Assembly (NCBI GenBank): GCA_026413225.1
Contig: CM048591.1
Location: 5,657,001-5,721,000, forward strand
Direction: 5' to 3'
From: Otis tarda
Lineage: Eukaryota; Chordata; Aves; Otidiformes; Otididae
DNA: 64,000 nt
Part shown: positions 34,641-47,010 of the stretch, piece by piece
Position numbering within the stretch: the stretch's first letter is position 1
How the letters are laid out: every line of letters starts with the position of its first letter
Notes under the pieces: generated by a model
Databases searched by the model: none
What the model was told of the DNA's origin: nothing
What the model saw: only the letters and a program-made list of their open reading frames with translations
Translations under genes and position numbers: made by a program

Positions 34641-36668
34641 TGAGTAGGGGAAGCAAAGCTCAAGGATTCTGTTTGTGTATTTCAAAGGGGCTTTTAGCTC
34701 CTACATAACTCTCTAAATGATCAGTCCTGGGGAGAGAGATGCTAGACATGAACCCTTGCTGCTGCACAATAAAACTCTTTTATTACCAATTTATAGTAAA
34801 AAAGGTCCAACCTACTCTACCTGTAAGCCTACACAACCTGAATAGAGAAAGTGTGTTGTTTACCACCAGTTTATTAGCTCCCAAAAGACCATTTCCATCA
34901 GCAAAAGCAAGGCCTTTGCAAATAGGTTTTCAGGAAACCTATTTAATTCTCTCTACTGAATCTGAGGTGGGTTTAGATGTTATAAAGGTTTACTAATAAC
35001 AAAAAAGTGGTGACTGAGTGTATGACCCTTAGATACTAGGGGGTGAGATTCCTTTCATGCAACTATAATCTAGAAGAGAAGTGAGACCTTCCTAGCAAAG
35101 CTGTTAACCAGCCTTGATGCTGATAACAATGTTTGATCTAGTTTGACTTGGACTGAAAATGAACCGCTCGTTTAACGATGAAAGATGTTCCATTTGGGAT
35201 AGTATCCCCGGAGTCAGCTATTGTTGCTTAAACTGCAGTGTTAAAAGTAGGACTTTTAACTTGTAAATTGGTTATTTTCTTCCTGATTTAGAACTGTCTT
35301 CCTCTTCCTGAACTTCATAGCGCACAGCAGAATCTAGGACACAGTTTAAAAGTAAAATAAGAAAGAAACAATTCCAGACCTGTCCATGACTGTGTACTAG
35401 GATTTAAAGAAAAAAAAAAAATCAGCTCTAGACTTTCCAAACTGATATAATCATAAACCAACAAAAAATAACAATCTACCAGAAAGCCTATTGCAGTGGT
35501 AACATCTGTCTTAATTATGTAAATGCAAGTCTATTGTCAGGCATCAAGTTCTCTTTAATAAAACCTCAGAGCTAGCCAATTTGTATCACTTAAACTGTTG
35601 CATTTCACATATACAAACTGCATTTAAAAGTACACGTCCTTTATGTACTAGCTGTGAACTGTGACTTGTAATGCTAGTGTTCCCTTTTACAGAGCTTGAT
35701 GAGAAGCACAAAGATTCCCTAGGGAATTTTGACAAACTGCTCCATAATGGTAGAAGTTAGGGCACTGGGCTACTTTTCCTGCCTGATACTACTACACATT
35801 ATGTTTCCAATGGGAAGAATTGTTTAATTGAAGGTAAGCATGTAAGACTAACCCGTCAGCACTCTGTGTGTGGTACCTACAATTCTGTGTAAAACTAGAC
35901 TAAGAAACTCTCCTGATTCAATGAATTATTGGACTGCCTTATGACTTTGAAGGAAAGGTTATGCTCTTACACAGCTTTTGATCTCCTATCCTCTAAACAT
36001 GCAGCTTTTGCTGCTGGCTCCTAGGGAATAAGAAACATGTCCACAAAAATCAGTGGTTGCACGCTGACAGGTGGACTACTCGTGCAGACACACTTCCACA
36101 GTAAATTAAGTACAACAGTATTTGCATTCTGAGTTTGGACAGTAAGGTAGATTCTTATTTGCTGAAAATTAGCTTTTCGCTATAGATTTTGTGCTGTCCC
36201 CGTGAGACACAGCACAGCATCCTGACAGAAAGGGGAAGACAGCGGAGTCAGCTTCAGCTACCTCCAGCACCACTGCTGCTCTGCGGCTGGCCTGGGATTT
36301 TGTAGCACATGAGACAGAAATGTTGCACTGTTTGTCACCTTGTCTGGATCACCTGCATCAGTTTATGATGAACATGTTGATATATTTGTGAAATCCAGAG
36401 AGGTACTCAGAGTTTATAGCTCCAGTCCTGATGTTTCAGGTTAAATCTGCAGTTGGACAGTTACGACCTTCTGACAGGGTTAACCTCTCTGAAGTACTTC
36501 ACTTGTTCCCCAATGCTGCTTCAGGACCTGCTGCTGGCACCTGTAGCATCACCTGCTGAGCACTGCGACCCAAACTGATGATCTGAGGTCAGAGATAGAC
36601 TCCAGGCTAAATCCTAGTGTTGTGTTTTCTCCTCTTCTTTACTTTAGTCATGAATATTTTCCCAAATT
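34641..36668. other. unique non-coding DNA
   Basis: No gene, RNA or repeat is recognised apart from an A-run near 35410. Confidence 0.55.
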
Positions 36669-36715
36669 AACTAACTGATTTTTGGTTGTAAACACCGTTA
36701 ATGGATCAGTTAGTT
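36669..36715. repeat. perfect 11-bp inverted repeat (hairpin 1 of 2)
   Basis: AACTAACTGAT (36669-36679) is the exact reverse complement of ATCAGTTAGTT (36705-36715), with a 25-base loop. Confidence 0.9.
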
Positions 36716-36737
36716 CTCCCCATGGGTTATTCTGTGG

Positions 36738-36774
36738 TTGCTAAGCCATTCTTTAAGCATGAATGGCTCAGCAA
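36738..36774. repeat. 13-bp near-perfect inverted repeat (hairpin 2 of 2)
   Basis: TTGCTAAGCCATT (36738-36750) pairs with AATGGCTCAGCAA (36762-36774) with a single A·C mismatch and an 11-base loop. It begins 22 bases after hairpin 1. Confidence 0.9.
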
Positions 36775-39323
36775 TCTAAAGGCTACCGTATGCTTTAGGG
36801 CATAACTACTACTACACTGACTCCTTGAACCATGTTTATTCTGCTTGCTACACCACTGGTTGCCACACTCCTTCATTTCTTACTATTCCTACAGCTCCTT
36901 TCTTTTTACAAAATTAGGGCTCTGCTCACAAACACTCCTCTTTTTACAACTTTTATATGTCTCAAAACCTGGGCAACTTCTTTGCTTGGTTTGAACTTTT
37001 CACCCTTCACTTTTGTAACATATATCCTTAATTTAGGAAAGTGGACCTACTAGACTGGATTGTGCTGGTCTTCTCTAATGTAATGAAGAAGAAATGTGAG
37101 AAGAACTCCAGCAAACCTCTTTCACATCAGAGGAACCCACAGACCTGCAGGTCTCTTATGCATCATTTTTGACACTTTCTTATTTCAGGATTGATTCCTG
37201 GAGATGTATCTATTCAGTTCTCCTACTGAAATTCAGGCTGTACCAATACTGTGACCTCCTAGAATATATCCTTGAAGTAATCCTGGACACCCATGTTCCT
37301 TAAGCTTCTCCCTTAAATCGTATTCCTGTCCCTGTTCTGGTCCCTTTCTACTCCTTTACTTAATGAAGACATAAAACGTCTTCATTACCCCTACTCTGTT
37401 TCCAGCCTATCCCCCTTTAAGGTGTTTCATCATCTAAATTACCTACAGGAGCTGAGGAAAATTGTTACTATGTAAAGTAACAAACAGAAAGACAACCCCC
37501 ACTCTGTTGTGTCTATTTCCCCTTCTTTATATTAATGATTTCTGCTAATGAGTAAAACTGGTGGCTTTATATTTCTGTGACAAGACAATTCATGGCTCAG
37601 ATTTTTCTGTACTGTCTGAGCACATTTGTCATAGTCCAGAGTCCACTACACTTAGACATGACTGTCAGGGAAAAATCAAGTGAATTATAGTTTGACTTAG
37701 GTTAAGGTTAGACCTCTAAGCTGGCAGAGAGATAAGTCCTGGCTAAACTAGACAGCTGTGGACAAAATGGACAACTGAAGTGCCTAAGAACCTTACGAAA
37801 AATTAAAAATACTTATAGCTCCTAGGTTTAACCTTTACTAGGTAGCAGAAGCACACAGGAAAATATGAGACGTGGAAGAGGAACAGGAAAGGTGAATCAC
37901 GGAGAAAGACTAGACTGCTTAATTCACATCCTCAGATAACATGGAGGAATTGAGTCTGCTGATTAATGTAGGTTACACCTTAAAAGTGAAAAGCATATAC
38001 AATTCCTCTTGAATGAAGAAATAAAATGAGAATCTAAAAACAAGGAAAAAAGTAAAAATAACCAATTTTTTTTTTTCAGTCCAGTTTGTGATCACAAAGT
38101 CTGGGAACACAGTACGTGGGACATGAAATTAGAAGACAGGCACAAAAAGACTCTGGCATTCTGTCAGCGATTCTTTTTTTCTGGAGAAATTGTGAAAGCG
38201 AACATGTTAAGGAACTGATAGATCTTTAGAGCCTACATGCTTGGGGCAAAGCATTTTAAACGAGTTTAGGGAATAATAATTGCAACAACATAAGGTATTT
38301 AAATATGAATAGACCGATTCTAGTAACATCAGGAAGATAGACTAACAAACAGTACACATGGTGCTGTGTTGTGAATGTGACCATGTAAGTGAAAGAGTGA
38401 GATGTTATTGATCAACTGGTCCTTCCTGGAAAGTTTGCCTATCGCTCACCCATAGAGAAATTCATTCCTCAAATATATGTAGCTAAAAGAGGTAGACATC
38501 TACCTACAAGATGTTGTCTGTGTATGAATTACATATCAAAATTGTCATTGTCATCAGTGGAGGCCAAGTCAATGTATAAAATTAAATACAGATAGCTACT
38601 CAGCTGGTCAAATTCAGGTGTCAACTTTCATTTTCTGCCCAGAACGCAATATCTACACACGTGTTTCCTATAATGCACACTCTGATTGAGGATTCTGAAG
38701 AGAAAAGGCGCACATCTTTGTTCAGAACTAAAAATGAGTTAGCTAGCTGGTTGGGTGAGCTAACTGAGCTAATTATCCTCACTGTTATCCCATCCAGGTA
38801 AAAGAAAGGTTCACTGTAACTGCTGGCAAAAGAGTCGAGTCAGCTCTGTTCCCGAGGTCTGATGGCTTGGCTCTGAAAGCAGTAGGTTCAATCCTCCCTG
38901 GCAAACTGTAAGAGGAGTTATCTGTGGTAGGAAATGGGACAAAAATGAAAGGAGTTTGGGACTTGATCCATTTGAAAGGTTAACTGCAAATTTACGGATT
39001 CTGTGTTAGTTTTACATCTTCTGGGTTGGTTTTTTGTTTTTTTTTTTTCCCCAGTTACTAGAATGTGTTACTGATGTCTTTGTCAGCCAGCATTTGACAA
39101 CAGACCACCTACTATAATAGTTATTTTAGGAAAATATTTAAGTATTTCCCCCTATAACTGGAGGAAATGGGTGTTTTCACAACATTTCTAATAATGACGA
39201 TTTAAACACAGCCTCACAGCAGTACTCCAGGATGTTTTCTTTAGAAGAAACAAAATACAAAATAAAATATAGCTGTTGTAAACTGTTAATTATGGTTTAT
39301 AATAGTAATAATCCCAGAGAATT

Positions 39324-39348
39324 TGATCATTACTGTAGTTAATGATCA
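39324..39348. repeat. perfect 9-bp inverted repeat
   Basis: TGATCATTA (39324-39332) and TAATGATCA (39340-39348) are exact reverse complements around a 7-base loop. Confidence 0.9.
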
Positions 39349-40980
39349 GTTTGTTAGAGTTTAACTGCCTTTAGTTCCATCTAGGGATACCCAATTAGCA
39401 AACCAGTCATTAAATACTAGTAATGACTAATTATTTGAGGATTAAAAGCTTAAATATAAATAAAAGAGAGATTGAGGCTCTTAAAATTAATGCTTTAATG
39501 TATCCCTTCCTCAGCATGAACTACAGACTCCATTCTATCCTTATGACTAGCACACTTTCTATAGGGGATTCATTTCCCTCTAAATTAGTTGCTTTTTTTA
39601 CATTCTCTCCAGATGTTTGATTCACATACATATTGGCCATTGTTTCAAAAGCCCAAATCTTTCCGTTTAACAGAGTGCCTTCAATAGTGTTAAAATTGTT
39701 AACTTATTTTCAGTGTTCAGCATGCTTTTTGGGAGGGCTTTAAAGCCTTGTTTGATTTCCCTTGGCTCGTTTTCCTGGCCATGTCAAGTCAAAATGCCTT
39801 CAATTAGCATGAGTAAAGTTATTTGCTATGTAGTTATACAACAGAATCAAGATGACCAAATCTGTCCATGGAAAGCAAATCTGTCCATCTGTCCTTCTGT
39901 CCTGGAATCAGCTTGAGCCTTTTAGTTAGTACAGAACTAGATGTTTTGTAAAAAAAAAAATTACAATGGTAGAAAAGATAAAGGTAGATTAGGCACAGTT
40001 TATCATGATAAAGAAAAGCTGGATGCATCAGCATTGTCCAGCTAGGACAAATATCCACGAATACTTGGGTTTATTCAAGGCATAAAATGTAGCTGTAGAA
40101 TGCCAACAGACTGTCTGCAGGCCACTGAAGTCTTGCAGATGGAGGTTAAATGTAATTTAAGTAGGGCAAAATACATACGCTAGCTTCCACATCAGTTTAC
40201 TTTTAACTTGTGTCTATTTATCCAACCCTATCTGCTTTACAAATGAAGCGCAAACAAACTACATGGTGTTTTCACAAGGGACCCCTCAGCCAAAACAAAA
40301 GCAAAATTAAATTTGACAGACCAGGAAATGGCAGCATTTGTTCTCAATCTAACTAGAAAAGATAACAGTAAACTACATAACCCAGTTATTTAAACATGAT
40401 GGCTGAATAATCCCAAGACTACTTCATACTTCAGGAATGGTTACAAGTGCCAAGACGCTGCAGGGAGACAGCTTACATTCCAATGGAAAACTACTTTTGT
40501 GCAATATTTCCTTCTTTCCCTGAATTATTCTGAAGTATTTCAGTGAGTGTCTCTTGGGAATATTTTGTGCCAAATAATAAAGTTTCTCCTCATTCTCATT
40601 TTGAAGTTATATTTGTTTAATAAACCCCAGGACATCCTCTGTTTATAGAAACTGTAATTGCTTTATGGAAGTCAGTGGATCCATGACTCCTTCATCTAGT
40701 CATTAACCTAAGCTCTGTGAGCAACGCTATTGAAAAGACACACAATATTTTTTCATGTTTCTGTTCTTGAGACCTTTCATATCAGACATATAATTCACCA
40801 TGATTAATGACACAGATTAATTAAAACCAACATCTATTTTATCTTTACGAATCTTAAATTAATGTTTCCAGCATCAGAAGATCATTTTTCAGTCGGTCAA
40901 TTAGAAGACACACATGCACACACACAGAGTTTGTGTTCTTTCAGAGAGATTCATTAAACCTCAGTGGTTGCATTTCACAT

Positions 40981-41020
40981 GGAAAAAACATAGAAACAAA
41001 GGAAAAAACATAGAAACAAA
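40981..41020. repeat. exact 20-bp tandem duplication
   Basis: GGAAAAAACATAGAAACAAA occurs twice in perfect succession (40981-41000, 41001-41020). Confidence 0.97.
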
Positions 41021-41229
41021 ACTTGACCACTATAGTGCAGAAATACCCATTTTTTCTATATTGACTACGGTGAATAATGTAAACATACCCATCTTGGTGG
41101 TACAGTCTTTATTTCCAGAATAAATTCTACTGCTGAGACTTGATGAAGCAAATTTGATTAATTTGTTGCTGTAAAAGCAAAGGTTTTACTAGCTAAAAGT
41201 TAATTCTCAGATATTATTGGTGAAATTTG

Positions 41230-41938
41230 GAAGAGAATGGATTGAGAAAAGCCCTGAGGAGAAGGACTTGGGGGTGTTTGTTGAGGAGGAACTCAACATG
41301 ACCTGACAATGTTCGTGTTCATCCCAGAAAGCCAACCACATCCTGGGCTGCATCAAAAGAAGCATGGCCAGCAGGTCAAGGGAGAGGATTCTACCCCTCT
41401 ACTCCACTCCGGTGAGACCCCATCTGCAGTACTGCACCCAGCTCTGGAGCCCCCAGAAGGACATGGACCAGTTGGAGTGAGTCCAGAGGAGGGCACAAAG
41501 ATGATCAGAGGGCTGGAGCACCTCTCCTATGAGGACAGGCTGAGAGATCTGGGGCTGTTCAGCCTGGAGAAAAGAAGGCTTTGGAGAGACCTTATAATGG
41601 CTTTTCAGTACCTAAAGTGGGCCCACAAGAAAACTGGGGAGGGACCTTTAACAACAGCATGTAGTGATGGGACAAGGGTTAATGGCTTTAAACTGAAAAA
41701 AGGGTAGATTTTGATTAGACGTAAGGAAGGAATTCTTCACTGTGAGCGTGGTCAGGCACTGAAACAGGTTGCCCAGAGCGGTGGTGGATGCTCCATCCCT
41801 GGAAACACTCAAGGCTAGTTTCAATGAGCCTTTGAGCAACTTGGTCCAGTGGAAGGTGTCCCTGCTCTTTGCAGGGGGGGTGGACTAGATGATCTTTAAG
41901 GTCCCTTCCAACAAAAAATATTCTATGATTCTATGATT
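41230..41938 (+). mobile_element. CR1 LINE, C-terminal ORF2 plus 3' end, broken
   Basis: It begins in the equivalent of REWIEKSPEEKDLGV and goes through [20 protein letters not shown], the HLQYCTQLWSP region, [20 protein letters not shown] and the 3' UTR. It ends ATATTCTATGATTCTATGAT. The ORF is inactivated by a stop after the NMT motif, a TGA at 41478-41480, small deletions near 41455 and 41495, and further shifts. The segments readable in other frames (41309-41707) are pieces of the same protein. The RT catalytic core is absent. It is a dead 5'-truncated copy, same orientation as the 47.6-kb copy. Confidence 0.95.
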
Positions 41939-43924
41939 AAATGGGAAAAAAAAAAGGTATGAATGTCAAACAAAAGCTATCTTTTTCCTTTTGGCCCTGA
42001 ACTATAGTATTTTGTTCCATGTTGGCTCCAGACTTTTTCAGGCATTGAAAAAGTGATCAGAAAGAGGGTTTAGTGGAATAACTCCACATTTACATCACAA
42101 TCAGCTGGTAGGTACAACCAGCATGTGTCATGGTGACACTTGGTGAAAAATGACAGTCACAAAATCACGCTTGCCTCCACCGAGTCTGCTGACTCTTGTA
42201 TGTGCAAAACTAATTTTTCAACATTTGCAGTTATAATTGTAGTGAGTCTGTGTGCATGTGAATGCTTGTAATTTAAACAATCTTCAAGAGAAAAGATTTC
42301 CAATGTGCAGTCCTGCCATCTCCTGCCTGAATGGCATTAGTTAGGGGCTCAGAAAAGAAATAAAGATCCTTTTCCTACCCTAATGGTGGATTTGTAGCTG
42401 CAAAACTTTCAATCCATCAAGTCTCAAAATGGAGCTTTCTTCCAGTTGTAGAAAGACTCTCAGGTTTCTAACGGAGTGCACAGCATTTGTTTCTTCCTGA
42501 GAGGTAAGTGGTATCACAGCAATTCAGCAGCATTAGCACTCACTGCTACAGGGAAGAGAGAACTCTTCTACATTCATTGATCTCTGTCTGATATGCTTAA
42601 TGAAAAAATACTTTTAATATGATAACACCGCCTTAAGGAACAGAGGTAATTATTCAACTTCTGTGTATTGAGAATAACTCGCTTCCTTTTTTGGTGTACG
42701 TCAGAAAAATAAAAAAGGACCATGCTACAAGCACACTTATTCTTTTTTTTTTTTTTCCTCCTCTTCCCCATCCTTGAAATAAAAACATCTTAACCACATT
42801 CTTCTGGTGTTCTGTGACCAGGTCTTATATGACTGTGATTTATGAAAAAAGGGAAATGTGAGCGGTAACTAATTGGTGAAGCACTCTGGGCTGCTATGGC
42901 TGCTTTGCACACACAATGAGGTTGGGGTGCTGGCCATCATGCTAAAAAGAAGCAACAGGCTTTAACCCTTCCCTTCCCATGCCCACTATGCTGCTTCAAG
43001 AAGTTAATATTTCTCCGTGCAGGGGTTTTCTGTATTGCCTGAGTGTCCAAAACACTCACCACACCTACATTCATGCACAAATCTCAAATGCCTTTTTATG
43101 ACGGGGAAATGCCTTTGTCAGTATAATGGATGGTAACATTGCTGTGGATGGGAAAAGCACGTTACCCAGGATCACACACACAAAAAAATGAGCTGCTGGA
43201 ATAGAAATAAAAGCTAGGTTTCTTCTGATCTTCCCATGAGACGGTTTTGTCTCCTTTGTCTATACGATAAGCTTTAGATTTTGATACATCACGTGTTACC
43301 AGAGCCACAGAGAACAGATAAACAACACAGTTGAAATGTGAACCAGGGAAGCTGGTTGCCAGATCTTTCTATAAAAGTTCGGGAAAGACCTTCTGTTAAG
43401 GTCTGAGCTGAGAAGGGTGGAATTTCCTTACTGAGAGATCATCTCTAACAACAGTTTCAGTTTTTTCTTTAGTGGTCTGAATTCGAAGTATAAATCAGAC
43501 CTCTCATGGACAGACGTGTCTGTGAGTTCAAACAGGAATAGACACAGAGGGAAGAGCTGCAGATCTGAGACAGCCAGTTTGACATGTGGAAACTCCTCCT
43601 CCAAAACAAGACCCTTTTTGAAAACGACCTACCAGGACAAAGGAAAAAAAAAAAGATACCTTAAGAGCTTTAGGGATACTGTTGAGCATTTCATCCACAC
43701 TCCTATTGAGCGGGCACAAAAAGCCATGCTGTAGTCCCCGCACATGCTTGTTCTACACCCAAAGCAGTATCAGTTTGAGGAACCTGAGTGAGTGTACAAG
43801 GACCAGGCCATTTTCACTCAAACCTCTGCATGATTTGCGATGTCACCACACATTTGGAAAGGCGCTGTACCAAAGTCCACACATCAAACTTAGCCATTCA
43901 GCCTGACAACAAATAGGAGTGGCG
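41939..43924. other. unique non-coding DNA
   Basis: No gene is recognised. An A10 run follows the CR1 tail and a T14 run lies near 42747. Overlapping sense and antisense frames at 43516-43743 are uncharacteristic of real exons. Confidence 0.55.
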
Positions 43925-44330
43925 GCGCTCTCGGAAGACGTGATAAATATTTTTACTGTCCCATTACTGCATAGCCATCTGCTATTTATTGCAATTGTGT
44001 AGATCATAATACATCTATCTGATATTTATATAGACGCTGCTTTTGCTTCCATAAGAAATATATTGTAACTTAGCGCAGCATTAGCTTAATGTTCCATTAA
44101 AACAGAGTACTGGTGAGTGTATGCATATGTGTATATGTATGTCTAAATTATTACCTTCCTACCCGTATTCAGACAGTGCTGGGAAGCTATATAGATACTG
44201 AACTTCTGCTAGGCAATATTTTCAACAGTAAATGGAAATAACTTGTTTGTGCAAAGCCACCCATTTACCTAATTACAGCCACTCCTACTGTAAGAGGAAA
44301 TTGCTAATTGGGTACAGCAGGAAACAAAGA
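43925..44330. promoter_or_regulatory. candidate conserved non-coding element
   Basis: A non-repetitive stretch opens with a CpG cluster (GCGGCGCTCTCGGAAGACGT). It continues with densely packed AT cores (TTTATTGCAATTGTG, CATTAGCTTAATG, CCTAATTACAGCC, TTGCTAATTGGGT) separated by ordinary sequence. It resembles developmental enhancer sequence by texture. No alignment was possible. Confidence 0.35.
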
Positions 44331-46744
44331 GACAAGGGTTTTATTGTCTGTTCTTGTCTTACTAGTATTATTAACTCATTCCTTTCCTTTGGAAAAAAAA
44401 AAAGGCTTTAATTTTATTCTCGCTCAGTTCCCCTGACTGAGAGGTTATACTAGGCAAGAATTGTGAGGTTGCATGTGTTAAATACCAGAATAAAAGATTC
44501 CTGTAAGATCCCAGTGAGATTATCAACAGAGATAAAAGAAAGAATTCCCACAAAATTGCCTTCATTTTCTCTGAGGTATTTAAAACAGACAGGGTTGGAA
44601 AGAAGTGGAGATGCCTGCCTGTTTTAACCCTAATAAACTTTTTAATCCTAACAACATTACAGAAAACCATATGTGAAATAAACTAAACTGACAGGCTAGG
44701 GAGAGCATGTAAGGTGCCCAGAAGATGAAAACCTCTCCATAACTCTGCTGAAGGTGTTGAAAGGACCTTGATTGACGTCTCGTAACATTCAGGCCGCACA
44801 CGTTGGCACTTGGCAGTCTGAGGATTTCAGGTTCCCCAGGGAAGGTGCAAATATTGCTCTATTAGCAATATCGCGCTCCGTAGCTCAGACGGCTGGGAGA
44901 TTATACAAGCGAACTGTGCAACACGTCAGGACATCAGGCAGGTTGAGCTGAAAGAGTGCTTTAGACTACTGCATGCCCTTAGCAGTAAACACGCTAATGT
45001 CAGACTAACCTTGGAAATGTGTATGTTTAAACACATTAACCAGAGCAAGACCTGTAGAAATGCCACAAAATATCAAAGGAAGATGAGACTGTATAAATGC
45101 AGCCCGAGAGTTTCTTCCCTTATGCAAACAGGCTTTTTTTTCTGCCACCCTCGAGGTCTTCCAGCAAGTCAAAGAACCGATGGTTCATTGCATCGATTTC
45201 CCACTCAGTGAAGGACACTGCCAGTTCAACTTTTCTCATTCACTCCAGGGCTGACTGCTTTATTGAGTTAACAAATGCATAGAACCAGGAGAATACACCC
45301 ATGAATCAGACTCATAAACGTGGCTCAGCATAGGACAAGGCTAGTGATCTTCTACGGCCCTATAGACACCAGCTGTTCTTTCTTGAGAAACCCCCTTTCT
45401 GTTGCGTTTCCTCTGTTGCTCATAAATACCGAATGAGCAACCTTGACCATCTAAGGCTAATCTCTCCCTTTTCCTATATGCAGTGCATTCACTGTGAATG
45501 AGTGTCTGGGGCTTTCATTATTTATCAGAGGATGGAGTTGTATCATTGTACCAGAGCTTCTGGCAGCCTCAAATCATGGTGGTCTATTGCACACCATTTG
45601 TAGGGCTAAACCAGCTCTTTTTTCTCCCTTGAAATCCATCAAAATCCTGCAATGTAGCAGTGTCAAGGCACTGTGAACCTCAGACAGGCCACTGGTTTGG
45701 AGGTTCACGCTCCACGTGGGAATGGAGATGAAACCTCCTCTCTGTGCACAAAACACCACTCCAGACCAGGACCGCTCTCTCCAACAGCGTGCTGCGCCAT
45801 TGAGCTGCAGCTCTGAACAACTCTGTAAATGCAACTCTCATCATACGAAGGCAGGGCTTGTTTCACCTAGAGACATGCAGCAAGGGTGCTTTTTTTAAAG
45901 CTCATTTAGCAAGATGATGAATTTCTTTGTGAATATGGTATTATAAAAATATATATATATATAAATTAAAGTATGTTATATAGTTTCTAAGCAAAAAGTA
46001 ACCCATTTACATTCTTATTTCCCTGTGCCACGTCTCAAAGTAAAAACAGGTTTTATACATATAAAGTTGATGATTAACTTGGAGAGTAATTGCTACTAAA
46101 ATGGTGATATCTCCAGGTAAGATAAGATTGGATCTCCATGGTGCTACACTGTGAGGCATGTAAGAAGTTGCGTCTCCTTTGAGCAGATGAAACAGAGAAA
46201 CTTTTCCCAGGGGTAAACAGGAAAAAGAAAGGTACAAAGTCACACAACAGGCCAGTGCCAGTGCTCATCTCACAAAGACACCTGTGGTTCTCTGTGCCAA
46301 AAACGGAGGGCAAAACAGAGGTCTCTCATCCTCAAGCAGCCAGTAGCACAAGGAACGCTCCAGCTCTGACTGGGGGAAAAAAAAAATCCCTCCTGATTCA
46401 CATGGTGGGAATAAACTTTTTGCGCTGGACTGTCTGACTGAAGAAAGGAGAGAGCTGGTAGGGAGGCAGATTCAAGTGAGGTGGGAGAGGGAACCACAAA
46501 AGGAAAAAAGAAAAACAAAACAAAACAAAAGGAAGCTCTGTCAAGATTAACCTTTAACAACAGCAGACCTGAAGGCAGATTGGAAGCATTAGAGAAATCT
46601 TCCTATCACTGCACAACCATCTTAAAGAGGGGAATAACCCAATTTTCGAGCATTTTTGCTTTTCATTTTCACTCGTGCTGATTACTGCATTTTCAGTCCC
46701 GATGGGTGTGGGCACGGGAGAGAATAATAATAAAAAATTATTTT
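44331..46744. other. unique non-coding DNA
   Basis: No gene is recognised. It contains a hairpin followed by a tRNA-A-box-like sequence (44851-44900), a (TA)n run at about 45946-45963 and an AAAAC simple repeat near 46510-46530. Open frames up to 99 codons have no recognisable domains. Confidence 0.55.
44851..44871. repeat. perfect 8-bp hairpin beside tRNA-like A box
   Basis: ATATTGCT (44851-44858) and AGCAATAT (44864-44871) pair around a 5-base loop. Directly after it is CGCGCTCCGTAGCTCAGACG, which contains a TAGCTCAGACGG sequence close to the pol III A-box. Confidence 0.85.
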
Positions 46745-47010
46745 GTGGTTTGTGAGCAGCTTCAGCACAGCGAGAGAAGGCAGCTGGTGGAGCCGGGCTC
46801 TCTGCGATGGGTCACTCGCTCGTCTTGGGCAACCTCGCAGTGCCACCTTCTGGCCTCACGCCTGCTCGAGTGGAAATTACGAGCTGATGAGTGCTGCAAG
46901 GAAAATCGCTACTGCACTGCTAACTTTGCTCCCCAAACTACCTGGCAGCAGGCTGTCGGTCTGGAGAGAGGGGCTTAGCATTGCCCAAAACCATCCCTCG
47001 CCTCTCTGAC
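46745..47010. other. CpG-dense patch
   Basis: About a dozen CpGs occur in roughly 250 bp (for example GCGATGGGTCACTCGCTCGT and CACGCCTGCTCGAGTGG), unusual for this CpG-poor window. Two overlapping plus-strand frames of about 90 codons cross it without a recognisable domain. It could be a small promoter-like or enhancer island, or an unrecognised first exon. It sits 300 bp upstream of a CR1 tail. Confidence 0.4.

Larger units (their letters stand above)
36775..41229. other. unique non-coding DNA
   Basis: No gene is recognised. Features listed separately include a hairpin at 39324-39348 and a 20-bp tandem duplication at 40981-41020. A GGTTCAATCC sequence near 38886 resembles a tRNA B box. Confidence 0.55.

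Noticed and set aside
46840..46860. CTCF-like GTGCCACCTTCTGGCC
   Set aside because: Only the outer CCAC and TGGC parts match; the central positions disagree with the consensus.
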